64,000 bases of DNA from Neolewinella aquimaris (GTDB taxonomy: Bacteria > Bacteroidota > Bacteroidia > Chitinophagales > Saprospiraceae): positions 186,001-250,000 of the forward strand of contig NZ_JACIFF010000005.1 in assembly GCF_014197245.1 (NCBI RefSeq), in the 5' to 3' direction. The notes below the pieces were generated by a model. The model saw only the letters and a program-made list of their open reading frames with translations, was not told where the DNA came from and did not search any database. A program made the translations under genes and the position numbers. This document shows positions 52,301-59,788 of this stretch, in pieces. Position 1 is the stretch's first letter. The number at the start of each line of letters is the position of its first letter.

Positions 52301-52669
52301 GGTGCCGAGCTCGACGGTAGCGTAGCCCAGCGCCTTCCGTTCGCGTGAAACGCCGAGGGCCGTTACCACCACCTCGTCGATGTTGGTACCCTGGTTGAGA
52401 GTGACATTAATAACGGACTGTCCGTTCACTTCAACTTCCTGCATCCCAAAGCCGATGTAGGAGAACCGAAGGACGGGGTTCTCACCTGTTGGAGTGATGG
52501 AATAGGCACCGTCCAGATCAGTAACGGTGCCGATCGTAGTGCCGACTTCCAGAATGTTGGCTCCGATCAGTGGATTGCCCTCGGCATCGATCACCGTTCC
52601 GGTCACCGTCTGAGCCAGGCACGGCCCGAGGGCGGGCAGTGCGAGAAGGAGTGTCAATAGTAGTCTCAT
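49361..52669 (-). CDS. SusC/RagA-family TonB-linked outer-membrane transporter
   Basis: 1102 aa, typical SusC length. Signal peptide, then a CarboxypepD_reg-like domain (VTGTVIDAEGNPLIGANILE), a TonB/plug region with GTNIDEVVVTALGVSRERKALGY and KNITRGQSSIT-like INIRGQSSITGNTQPLIVLD, and a large beta-barrel ending in a Phe (SFGIQFKTNF). With SusD it imports a large substrate, usually an oligosaccharide. The locus has no glycoside hydrolase beside it except the DUF1593 enzyme, so the substrate may be a nucleoside- or ribose-like compound (guess). Two matching palindromes lie 29-92 bp before the start. Confidence 0.95.
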   Translation of the reverse strand: MRLLLTLLLALPALGPCLAQTVTGTVIDAEGNPLIGANILEVGTTIGTVTDLDGAYSITPTGENPVLRFSYIGFGMQEVEVNGQSVINVTLNQGTNIDEVVVTALGVSRERKALGYATVELGTEDITKTQVTNFASALYGKAPGVSIRSTPGGATSGININIRGQSSITGNTQPLIVLDGVPIRNGEFNNSNFWGDQRIRGNGLLDINPEDIANISVLKGASAAALYGSDAVNGVILITTKKGKFNQGLGVEFNASINTDRIAYLPRYQNVRGPGYPLSLADAGQGADRFIEYDTDGDGVGDTRGLINTSVNYGPNFDGNPVMAWDGVVRPYVSAESSYADLFQNALSSNFNLAVSKGTEDFSFRVSLTRQDNEMVSLGSKNERNILTFTSNYEINDRLTSSLNVRYINQSTKNRPYKVDRMINNFGGMMDRFESADWYFDRYRTSDGYYFRTGTQESTTPDENIIYNGFKSAIADYVWNVRENQSRESNNRIIANFTQRWNIIEGLNLQGRLSTDYTADESEGWNPTRFPSALYNNPGGGFSMANYTENLLYGDVILNYGIDLTESINFGFLTGYTARKYDYSKTSIGTVNGLSPENKFDLSASRDIPRGDAARATEITDGLFGSLNFGYKSFWFVEGTVRRDRISTIAPGNNTFTYPSVNSSLILNEAFDLPKSVSYAKLRASYGIVGNYPNRYQANINYNQNTLGVQSEGGSSVIYTNLGSSFGNELIRPERKKEFEVGFNINLLNRFSFDATYYNGKIIDQILPVDIPTSSGATTVLTNIGVLRNKGIELSLSADLIRSQRFNWNTTLNFSRNINTVEQLANNATELIHADFDGNAAQVRSVVGRPMGDIYAHPVATTEGGQRIVGPNGLYQLNADEWEVYGNALPDFEGGLVSGLQYNNITLNFVADFSYGGSIMPTGVYWMTSRGLTEESLNYMDAERGGLRYYVDGEGQGVETTSDQGPNGELVFNDGMLLEGVLPTGEPNTNVISQARYYNGTYNWGGPQYGNSRYELYINENNWVKVRELALGFNFPKSWISGIGMQNANLSVYGRNIFFIYRSIKDLDPEQTTAGSRWYQNINNAGNNPSFRSFGIQFKTNF

Positions 52670-52697
52670 GCGCTAGTGATTGAGTAAAATCGTTAGG

Positions 52698-52715
52698 TGC
52701 GTTAAGGTTAACGCA
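52698..52715. promoter_or_regulatory. Operator-like palindrome 1 before susC
   Basis: Perfect palindrome: TGCGTTAA, spacer GG, TTAACGCA. It is 29 bp upstream of the susC start. A second copy (52744-52761) has the same left half, TGCGTTAAGG, and matches in most of the right half, so one regulator probably binds both. The divergent LacI-family gene is the candidate. Confidence 0.65.
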
Positions 52716-52743
52716 GCAATCCTTTACTTGAAGAGGAATCAAG

Positions 52744-52761
52744 TGCGTTAAGGTACACGCA
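52744..52761. promoter_or_regulatory. Operator-like palindrome 2 before susC
   Basis: TGCGTTAAGGTACACGCA: the left half equals that of palindrome 1, and the outer five base pairs (TGCGT/ACGCA) remain symmetric. Start-to-start spacing is 46 bp, a little over four helical turns. Cooperative binding by one repressor is plausible. Confidence 0.55.
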
Positions 52762-52979
52762 ATGTAATAATTTTTTATCTTGCAATTTTAAATGAATTGA
52801 ACCGATCGTGAAATTTTGTCTTAACGGATAGAATAACTGATGATCGGGTAACGTAATCGCTACACCGCCTCATTCCCTGTTCTTTTGATCCGTGAAATCG
52901 GTCGGCACCCGCTACTGCGTAACTGTATTACTGCCGTGATGTACCACCTCTAGCCGCAGCCGGTCTTGACAACGAATTG

Positions 52980-54092
52980 ATGTTCATGCATAGTAAAAAG
53001 CCAACTTTAAACGACATCGCAAGAAAAGCGAACGTCTCCATCGGAACGGTAGATCGTGCGATGAACGATCGGGGGCGCATCGCACCGGACGTCAAGAAGA
53101 AAATTCTGACCATCGCCGACGAAATCGGGTATAAAAAGAACATCTACGCATCGCTCCTTGCCTCAAAGAATAAGGTGAAAAGGTTGGCGTACCTGCTGCC
53201 GGCCCGGGGAATGGACGGCTACTGGGACCTTGTCCTGGACGGCATCCAAAAGGCAATCGATCACAATCCCATCGAGACCTTCGTACTGGAGCCGGTTTAC
53301 TTTGACCTGCACGATCCGCAAGACTTTATACGGGCGGTCCGAAAGCTGAAACGGTTAAAGGCAGAGGTCTTGCTGACCGCCCCGCTGTTCGACCGGGAAT
53401 GGCCGGAACTGATGCAGCAACTGGCCGGATTAAATATTCCCTACGTACTCATCAATACTTTTCCCGAAAAAGTAGACACCAATTACCTGTCCTACATCGG
53501 CCCGGATTCCTACCACAGCGGAAAATTGGCCGGTCGGCTAATGAACTACCACTGTTCACCGGGCGATACGGTCCTCATGATGCCGCTCGAAAAAGCCTAC
53601 GTCAACGCACGGCATATGGTGGAAAAGCGGAACGGCTTTCACGAGTTTTTCCGTCACCACAACCCTTCGGTCAAGGTCATCACCTCAGAGTTCGCCGACT
53701 TCCAGGACGATCAGGCCGTCGACCTGTATTTGGAGCGTACACTGGCCGAGCACCCGGGACTTACGGGCATTTACGTGAGCGCTTCCCGCACCTTCGTCGT
53801 TGCCCGCTCCCTGGAGCGCATCCGCCAGAATCCCATCCTCATCGGCTATGACGTACTGCCGGAAAACGTCGCTCACCTCCGCAACGAAAGCATCCACTAC
53901 CTCATCAGCCAGAACCCCAAGCTCATGGGTTACCTGGGCATGAAGGCCTGTCAGGAGTACTCTATCTACAACACCGTCAAAAACAAGAAAATCCTCATCC
54001 CGATGGACGTCATCGTAGCCGAGAACTACCAAGAAAACAAGGGCAATTTCTTCCTCGTCAACGATGAGCTATTGTCCATGACCGAAACCTAG
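52980..54092 (+). CDS. LacI-family regulator divergent from susC
   Basis: 370 aa: HTH (PTLNDIARKANVSIGTVDRA, then MNDRGRIAPDVKKKI), then a periplasmic-binding-type effector domain (YLLPARGMDGYWDLVLDGIQ) related to the ribose/inositol type. It is transcribed away from susC over a 310-bp gap holding two palindromes, so it most likely controls susCD and perhaps the DUF1593 gene. The start is ATG 52980; ATG 52986 is nearly as good. Ligand unknown. Confidence 0.92.
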   Translation: MFMHSKKPTLNDIARKANVSIGTVDRAMNDRGRIAPDVKKKILTIADEIGYKKNIYASLLASKNKVKRLAYLLPARGMDGYWDLVLDGIQKAIDHNPIETFVLEPVYFDLHDPQDFIRAVRKLKRLKAEVLLTAPLFDREWPELMQQLAGLNIPYVLINTFPEKVDTNYLSYIGPDSYHSGKLAGRLMNYHCSPGDTVLMMPLEKAYVNARHMVEKRNGFHEFFRHHNPSVKVITSEFADFQDDQAVDLYLERTLAEHPGLTGIYVSASRTFVVARSLERIRQNPILIGYDVLPENVAHLRNESIHYLISQNPKLMGYLGMKACQEYSIYNTVKNKKILIPMDVIVAENYQENKGNFFLVNDELLSMTET

Positions 54093-54665
54093 TCGTCGGC
54101 CGACGAGCTCACCGTCGTCGGCCGACCGAGCTCACCGTCGTCGGCCGACCGAGCTCACCGTCGTCGGCCGACCGAGCTCACCGTCGTCGGCCGACCGAGG
54201 CACGAGGCTCGTCCGCCGACTATTCGAGGAGTCATCATCATTCTTTGGCGGCGGGGCGCAGGAGCAATGAAACTCCCGCTCACTCGGCGGACGACTTTTA
54301 GTCGGCCGACGAGTTCGCTATAGTCGGCCGACGAGCTCACCGTCGTCGGCCGACCGAGGCACGAGGCTCGTCCGCCGACTATTCGAGGAGTCATCATCAT
54401 TCTTTGGCGGCGGGGCGTAGGAGCAATGAAACCCCGGCTCACTCGGCGGACGACCTATAGTCGGCCGACGAGTTCACCGTCGTCGGCCGACCGAGCCCAC
54501 CGTCGTCGGCCGACCGAGGCACGAGGCTCGTCCGCCGACTATTTGGGCAGCCATCACCATTTTCTGGCGGCGGCCCGCAGGAGCACTGACACCCCTGCTC
54601 ACTCGGCGGACGACTTTTAGTCGGCCGACGAGTTCGCTGTCGTCGGCCGCCGAGTAAGCCCTGCT
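54092..54665. repeat. Palindromic repeat array D (three cores) before clpB
   Basis: Cores at 54183-54220, 54342-54379 and 54502-54539 are identical, with a period of 159-160 bp. Interstitial segments start TATTCGAGGAGTCATCATCA (the third diverges to TATTTGGGCAGCCATCACCA) and share the GGCGGCG-GCAGGAGCA block with array C. The left end carries four tandem 23-bp subrepeats (GTCGTCGGCCGACCGAGCTC plus ACC; the first copy slightly different) at about 54092-54182. The array immediately follows the stop of the LacI gene. The rest of the 812-bp gap (54666-54904) is the clpB leader. Confidence 0.9.
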
Positions 54666-54780
54666 CCCGCGCACCGCCGCCCTCTAAAGCTACCTGTAAA
54701 AAAGTCAGTATGCTCCTCAGGTGCACTGACAATATTTCCGATCGCGCAATCGGGTCTAGCATTTGCTTAGGGAAAACGCG

Positions 54781-54857
54781 TATCTTCTACTCCCGAAATT
54801 TACTGGTTTCGGGTACGGTAATGCGCTAACTTAACAACACCGAACTGCGGGATCCCG
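54781..54857 (+). promoter_or_regulatory. Upstream region of clpB with promoter-like and hairpin elements
   Basis: TATCTTCT (54781-54788) resembles the Bacteroidota -7 element, with TTTG at 54762-54765 upstream, although the spacing is shorter than usual. A 7-bp hairpin CCCGAAA/TTTCGGG (54792-54813) and the palindrome CGGGATCCCG (54848-54857) lie between it and the start. No CIRCE heat-shock inverted repeat was seen. Confidence 0.35.
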
Positions 54858-54904
54858 AGCGGATTTTTTCACGTGGATCCACAGCCGACAACCATAAAAC
54901 ATCT

Positions 54905-57562
54905 ATGAATTTCAACAACTTCACCATCAAAAGCCAGGAGGTCTTACAGCGGGCCAGTGAAATTGCGGTAGGCAACCAGCAGCAATCGATCGACCCGGGA
55001 CACATCTTCAAGGCTATTTTCGAGGTAGACGAGAGCGTGACGCCCTTTCTGTTTAAGAAACTAGGGGTGAACATCAATGCGATCAAGTCCGCCATCGACA
55101 GCATCGTAGCTGGTGTGCCTAAGGTTACGGGTGCCCAACAGGTGCTGAGCCGGAATGGCGTCGAGCTGGTCCAGCAGGCCAATGTCGTCGCCAAGGAGAT
55201 GAACGACGAGTACGTCTCGCTGGAGCACCTCTGGCTGGCCGGACTTAAGATCAGCGACCCGGCCGGACAGGTACTAAAGGACGCCGGCATAAAGGCCAAG
55301 GAACTCAAACTCGCCATCGAAGAACTTCGGGGAGGTAAGCGGGTCACGTCCAATAGTGCCGAAAACGCCTACAACTCCCTGGAGAAGTACGCCATCAACC
55401 TCAACGAGCGCGCCCGGGAGGGTAAGCTCGACCCGGTGATCGGTCGTGACGAGGAGATCCGCCGCGTACTCCACATCCTGGCCCGCCGGAGTAAGAACAA
55501 CCCCATCCTGATTGGAGAGCCCGGGGTAGGTAAAACCGCCATCGTAGAGGGCCTCGCCCACCGCATCGTTAACGGCGACGTACCCGAAGACCTGCGGGAA
55601 AAGGACATCTACAGCCTCGATATGGGTGCCCTCATCGCCGGAGCCAAGTATCAGGGCGAGTTTGAGGAGCGCCTGAAGGGCGTGATCAACGAAGTCACCC
55701 AGGCCGAAGGCCAGATATTCCTGTTTATCGACGAGATCCACACCCTGGTGGGCGCCGGTAAGGGGCAGGGGGCCATGGACGCCGCCAATATCCTGAAGCC
55801 CGCCCTGGCCCGCGGGGAGCTCCGCGCCATCGGTGCCACCACCCTGGCCGAGTACCAGAAGTACTTCGAATCCGATAAGGCCCTTGAACGCCGCTTCCAG
55901 CAGGTCACCGTCGACGAGCCCTCGGAGGAGGACGCGATCAGCATCCTGCGCGGCCTGAAGGAGCGCTACGAGACGCACCACAAAATCAATATCCTGGATG
56001 AAGCCGTAGTGGCTGCCGTGCAGCTTTCCGAGCGCTACATCACCGACCGCTTCCTGCCCGATAAGGCCATTGACCTCATCGACGAGGCCGCCGCCCGCCT
56101 GCGCCTGGAAATGAATTCCATGCCCGAGGAACTCGACGAGATCGAACGACGCATTCGCCAGCTCGAGATCGAGCGGGAAGCCGTGAAGCGCGAGAACGAC
56201 AACGCCAAGATCGAGCGCATCAATCACGACCTGGCCAATCTCGAAGAACGCCGCAACGAATTGCGCGCCCAGTGGGAAAGCGAACGGGAAGTGGTATTAG
56301 GGTTACAGCAGGCCAAGCAGCGTATCGAAGAGCTCAAGAACGAGGCCATGCGCCTCGAACGTGCCGGTGAGTACTCCAAAGTGGCCGAAATACGCTACGG
56401 ACAGATCCCCGCCGTCGAAGCCGAGCTTAAGGAATTCAATGATCGACTGATCGATATGCAGTCCAACGCCAAAATGCTCGTAAAGGAGGAAGTCGATAGC
56501 GAAGACATCGCCGAGATCGTCGCCCGCTGGACCGGCATCCCCGTCACCCGCATGCTCGAGAGCGAACGGGAAAAGCTGCTGCACCTGGAAGAAGCCCTGC
56601 ACAAACAGGTCGTCGGACAGGACGAAGCCGTCGAGGCCGTAGCCGACTCCATCCGCCTGAACCGAACCGGACTCAGCAACCAGGACCGCCCGATCGGTTC
56701 CTTCCTCTTCCTCGGCACCACCGGGGTGGGTAAGACGGAGCTGGCCAAGGCCCTGGCCGATTACCTCTTCAACGACGCCGACATGATGACGCGCATCGAT
56801 ATGAGCGAGTACCAGGAGCGCCACGCCGTCAGCCGACTGGTGGGTGCGCCTCCCGGATACGTTGGCTACGATGAGGGCGGACAACTCACCGAAGCCGTAC
56901 GCCGCAAGCCCTACAGCGTGGTACTGCTCGACGAGATCGAGAAAGCTCACCCCGACGTATTCAACATCTTGCTGCAGGTGCTCGACGACGGCCGCCTAAC
57001 CGACAACAAGGGGCGGGTCGCCAATTTCAAAAATACCATTATCGTTATGACCTCCAACATCGGATCGGAGATCATCCGGGAGAAATTCTCCCAGATCAAT
57101 TCGTCGAACGAGGAAGAGATCATTGAGGAAACCAAGGAAACGCTGTTCAACGTGCTGAAACAAACGGTGCGTCCCGAATTCCTGAACCGCATTGATGACG
57201 TGGTGATGTTCCGTCCGCTGAGTCGCAAGGACATTCGCCAGATCGTGGAACTTCAGTTGGCTGAGGTCCGTCGGATGCTTTCCGAGCAGGACATCGTGCT
57301 TACGGTCGCACCCGAGGCCATGGACTGGCTGGCCGCCGAGGGCTACAATCCCGAGTTCGGAGCCCGTCCGCTGAAGCGGGTGATCAAGAAGCGGGTTTTG
57401 CGCCAGCTTTCCAAGCAGATGCTGAGCGGCGACGTGAAGCCCGGTAGTCAGATCGTACTGGATGTGTTCGGCGATGTGGTTGTTTTCCGTCAGGCCCGTA
57501 CGGGCGAGCGGACCACTGCCGCAACCGACGTGGCTGCCTCCTCCGAGACAGCGGCAGGTTAA
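54905..57562 (+). CDS. clpB: ATP-dependent disaggregase ClpB
   Basis: 885 aa. The N-terminal Clp repeat ([20 protein letters not shown]) is followed by AAA+ domain 1 (Walker [14 protein letters not shown], Walker [13 protein letters not shown]), a coiled-coil middle domain (about 405-525, rich in Glu/Arg) and AAA+ domain 2 ([25 protein letters not shown]). The middle domain distinguishes it from ClpA/ClpC. Together with DnaK it rescues aggregated proteins after heat stress. A stem-loop terminator follows. Confidence 0.97.
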   Translation: MNFNNFTIKSQEVLQRASEIAVGNQQQSIDPGHIFKAIFEVDESVTPFLFKKLGVNINAIKSAIDSIVAGVPKVTGAQQVLSRNGVELVQQANVVAKEMNDEYVSLEHLWLAGLKISDPAGQVLKDAGIKAKELKLAIEELRGGKRVTSNSAENAYNSLEKYAINLNERAREGKLDPVIGRDEEIRRVLHILARRSKNNPILIGEPGVGKTAIVEGLAHRIVNGDVPEDLREKDIYSLDMGALIAGAKYQGEFEERLKGVINEVTQAEGQIFLFIDEIHTLVGAGKGQGAMDAANILKPALARGELRAIGATTLAEYQKYFESDKALERRFQQVTVDEPSEEDAISILRGLKERYETHHKINILDEAVVAAVQLSERYITDRFLPDKAIDLIDEAAARLRLEMNSMPEELDEIERRIRQLEIEREAVKRENDNAKIERINHDLANLEERRNELRAQWESEREVVLGLQQAKQRIEELKNEAMRLERAGEYSKVAEIRYGQIPAVEAELKEFNDRLIDMQSNAKMLVKEEVDSEDIAEIVARWTGIPVTRMLESEREKLLHLEEALHKQVVGQDEAVEAVADSIRLNRTGLSNQDRPIGSFLFLGTTGVGKTELAKALADYLFNDADMMTRIDMSEYQERHAVSRLVGAPPGYVGYDEGGQLTEAVRRKPYSVVLLDEIEKAHPDVFNILLQVLDDGRLTDNKGRVANFKNTIIVMTSNIGSEIIREKFSQINSSNEEEIIEETKETLFNVLKQTVRPEFLNRIDDVVMFRPLSRKDIRQIVELQLAEVRRMLSEQDIVLTVAPEAMDWLAAEGYNPEFGARPLKRVIKKRVLRQLSKQMLSGDVKPGSQIVLDVFGDVVVFRQARTGERTTAATDVAASSETAAG

Positions 57563-57570
57563 ATTTTGTT

Positions 57571-57615
57571 AAGACCGTTCGGCCTGACCAACCAAAAGTT
57601 AGGCTGAACGGTCTT
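57571..57615 (+). terminator. Terminator after clpB
   Basis: A 14-bp stem, AAGACCGTTCGGCC with GGCTGAACGGTCTT (one mismatch), around a 17-nt loop, followed by CTTCCCG. It starts 8 bp after the clpB stop codon. Confidence 0.75.
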
Positions 57616-57672
57616 CTTCCCGTGCATCCTTCCGGGATTTACCGAGTCATTAGAACTAACAGTACCTTCAAA

Positions 57673-59187
57673 ATGAAAAAATTACTCTTAATCGTCTTCG
57701 TCGCCGTGTTAGGTGGCTTGATTGCCCTCGGTGGAGCTAATTATCTTGGCTGGGGCAACATTAAATACGTAGAAGTCGCCGGAACACCGACCAGCCTGAC
57801 CAATTTTGCCAACGTAGCACCCGGTACCCGCGTGGTGCCCGCACCGTCCGACGGCTTCGTGATCGCCGCCGACCGTGCGCTGCCGGCCGTGGTCCACATC
57901 AAGGCAAGCAAACAGGCCGGCGGCCGCAGCATGCAGACCCCCTTTGGCCAGATCGATCCCGATCAGCTGCCCGATGCCTTCCGTGACCTCTTTGGCAACC
58001 CCGGCAACGGCGGTGAAATGCCCCTCCAACAGGGTAGTGGTTCCGGCGTGATCATCAGCAGCGACGGCTACATCGTATCGAACAACCACGTGGTGGAGAA
58101 TGCCGAGACCCTCGAAGTGGTCCTGAACGACGAACGCACCTACACCGCCAAGGTCATCGGTACCGACCCAACCACCGACATCGCCCTGATCAAGATCGAA
58201 GAAACCGGACTTACCCCCATTGCCTTCGGCAACAGCGACGAAGTAAGGGTAGGAGAATGGGTCGTTGCCGTAGGTAATCCCTTCAGCCTCACCAGTACCG
58301 TCACCGCCGGCATCGTCTCCGCTAAGGGACGTAGCATCGACATCGTACGCCGCAGCAGTGGAAGCGACCTGGCCATCGAATCTTTCATCCAGACCGACGC
58401 CGTAGTCAACCCCGGCAACAGCGGTGGTGCCCTAGTCAACCAGAACGGTGACCTGATCGGCATCAATACCGCCATCAGCAGCCCCACCGGTGTATTCGCC
58501 GGTTATAGCTTCGCCGTACCCTCCGCGATCGTTAAAAAAGTAGCCGAGGACCTGCGGGAATTCGGTGTCGTACAGCGCGGCCTGCTCGGTGCCAGAATTC
58601 AGCAACTGAACACCGCCTTCGCCAAGACCAAGGACATCGACCGCGACAACGGAGTATACGTAGCCGAAGTAATGGACGGCAGCGCCGCCCAGGAGGCCGG
58701 TCTGCAGGAGGGTGACGTTATCCTCAGCGTCGACGGCGTAGCCACCCTGCGCAGCAGCGACCTGCTCGAACAACTCGGTCGCCACCGTCCCGGTGACAAG
58801 GTGGTCCTCAGTGTCGAGCGCGACGGCCGTAAGCGGGAACTTACCGCGCAACTGAAAAACTCGGATGGCAACATCAACGTCATCCGCCCCTCCGAAAAGC
58901 CCGTAGAGTACGCCTCACTGGGGGCTGACTTCGAGGACCTGCGCGAAGACGTGGCCACCGAACTGAAAATCGAGGGCGGCGTAGTAGTTGCCGACCTGGG
59001 CAACGGCCCCATCGCCGAGCAGACCCGCATTCGCCCCGGTTTCATCCTGACCAAAGTGGACGGCCGGAAAGTGAAGGACGTAGAACAGCTTCAGGGTTTA
59101 CTCCGCAACAGCAGGGGGACGATCGCCCTCGAGGGCATCTATCCCGACGATCCCACCCGGACGTACAAGTACGCCATAGTTAAGTAA
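57673..59187 (+). CDS. degP: Periplasmic serine protease/chaperone of the DegP/HtrA family
   Basis: 504 aa. N-terminal signal or anchor (LLLIVFVAVLGGLIALGGANY), trypsin-like domain with His139 (SNNHVV), Asp169 (TTDIALI) and Ser250 (NPGNSGGAL), and two PDZ domains (ARIQQLNTAFAKT, then the C-terminal VEYASLGADFEDL region). It degrades or refolds misfolded envelope proteins. TACCTTCA lies directly before the ATG at 57673. The long open frame adds 17 non-homologous codons. It follows clpB, separated by a terminator, so it is probably transcribed on its own. Confidence 0.94.
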   Translation: MKKLLLIVFVAVLGGLIALGGANYLGWGNIKYVEVAGTPTSLTNFANVAPGTRVVPAPSDGFVIAADRALPAVVHIKASKQAGGRSMQTPFGQIDPDQLPDAFRDLFGNPGNGGEMPLQQGSGSGVIISSDGYIVSNNHVVENAETLEVVLNDERTYTAKVIGTDPTTDIALIKIEETGLTPIAFGNSDEVRVGEWVVAVGNPFSLTSTVTAGIVSAKGRSIDIVRRSSGSDLAIESFIQTDAVVNPGNSGGALVNQNGDLIGINTAISSPTGVFAGYSFAVPSAIVKKVAEDLREFGVVQRGLLGARIQQLNTAFAKTKDIDRDNGVYVAEVMDGSAAQEAGLQEGDVILSVDGVATLRSSDLLEQLGRHRPGDKVVLSVERDGRKRELTAQLKNSDGNINVIRPSEKPVEYASLGADFEDLREDVATELKIEGGVVVADLGNGPIAEQTRIRPGFILTKVDGRKVKDVEQLQGLLRNSRGTIALEGIYPDDPTRTYKYAIVK

Positions 59188-59221
59188 TGCCTTATCCTCA
59201 TTCAGAGGCAGGCCAACCGGC

Positions 59222-59256
59222 GCGGGGCGTCACCTTCCAGTAAGGTGGCGCCCCGC
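59222..59256 (+). terminator. Terminator after degP
   Basis: A 15-bp stem, GCGGGGCGTCACCTT with AAGGTGGCGCCCCGC (one mismatch), a 5-nt loop, then CCTATTTTGTC. Confidence 0.8.
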
Positions 59257-59279
59257 CCTATTTTGTCAGATCTTTATCC

Positions 59280-59702
59280 ATGCCATTCCTCGTACTCCTG
59301 CTCCTCCTGCTTGCGTCCCCCCCGGGGGCGAACAAGACCGGCACGCTGGTCCTGCGGGTGGACCACATCGAGGAGGCCGTCGGCTCACTCTGGATCGGGA
59401 TATACGAATCGGAGGATGATTTTCTCGATCGGGACAAGGCCCGGCTGGTCCGACATACGGTGACGACGACCGGCTGCGAACGGGTGGACATCGACAAGCT
59501 CACCGTAGGAAAACGGTATGCCATCGCCGTATTTCACGACCTGAACGACAACGGGGAACTCGACACCAATTTCCTCGGCTTACCCGCGGAGCCGTGGGCG
59601 CTGAGCCAATCGCTGCGCAGCTGGTTCCGGCGGCCGCGGTTTGGGGAGATGAGTTTCGTATTCGATCCCGACGTAGGGTTGCCCCCCCTGGTATTGCACT
59701 GA
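59280..59702 (+). CDS. DUF2141 exported protein
   Basis: 140 aa. An N-terminal signal (LVLLLLLLASPPGA) is followed by the DUF2141 domain, identified by YAIAVFHDLNDNGELDTNFL and GLPAEPWALSQ. DUF2141 proteins are small beta-rich exported proteins of unknown function, common in Bacteroidota. It starts shortly after the degP terminator and precedes the Ddl-like fusion by 86 bp. Confidence 0.85.
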   Translation: MPFLVLLLLLLASPPGANKTGTLVLRVDHIEEAVGSLWIGIYESEDDFLDRDKARLVRHTVTTTGCERVDIDKLTVGKRYAIAVFHDLNDNGELDTNFLGLPAEPWALSQSLRSWFRRPRFGEMSFVFDPDVGLPPLVLH

Positions 59703-59788
59703 TGGCCGGAAGCCGGGACGCACCCGCGTATTTACTTTAACTTCGCCGCTTGTACGGCACCTCCGCGGGCCATCGTTTAAACCAGCGT

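Noticed and set aside
29940-54665. Arrays A, C and D as CRISPR arrays
   Set aside because: The repeat core is 38 bp, but the segments between cores are nearly identical within an array, not unique spacers; the units are 131-160 bp long and no cas gene is present.
29940-54665. Arrays as integron attC sites
   Set aside because: No integrase, no gene cassettes and no GTTRRRY core sites; only the general inverted-repeat look is shared.
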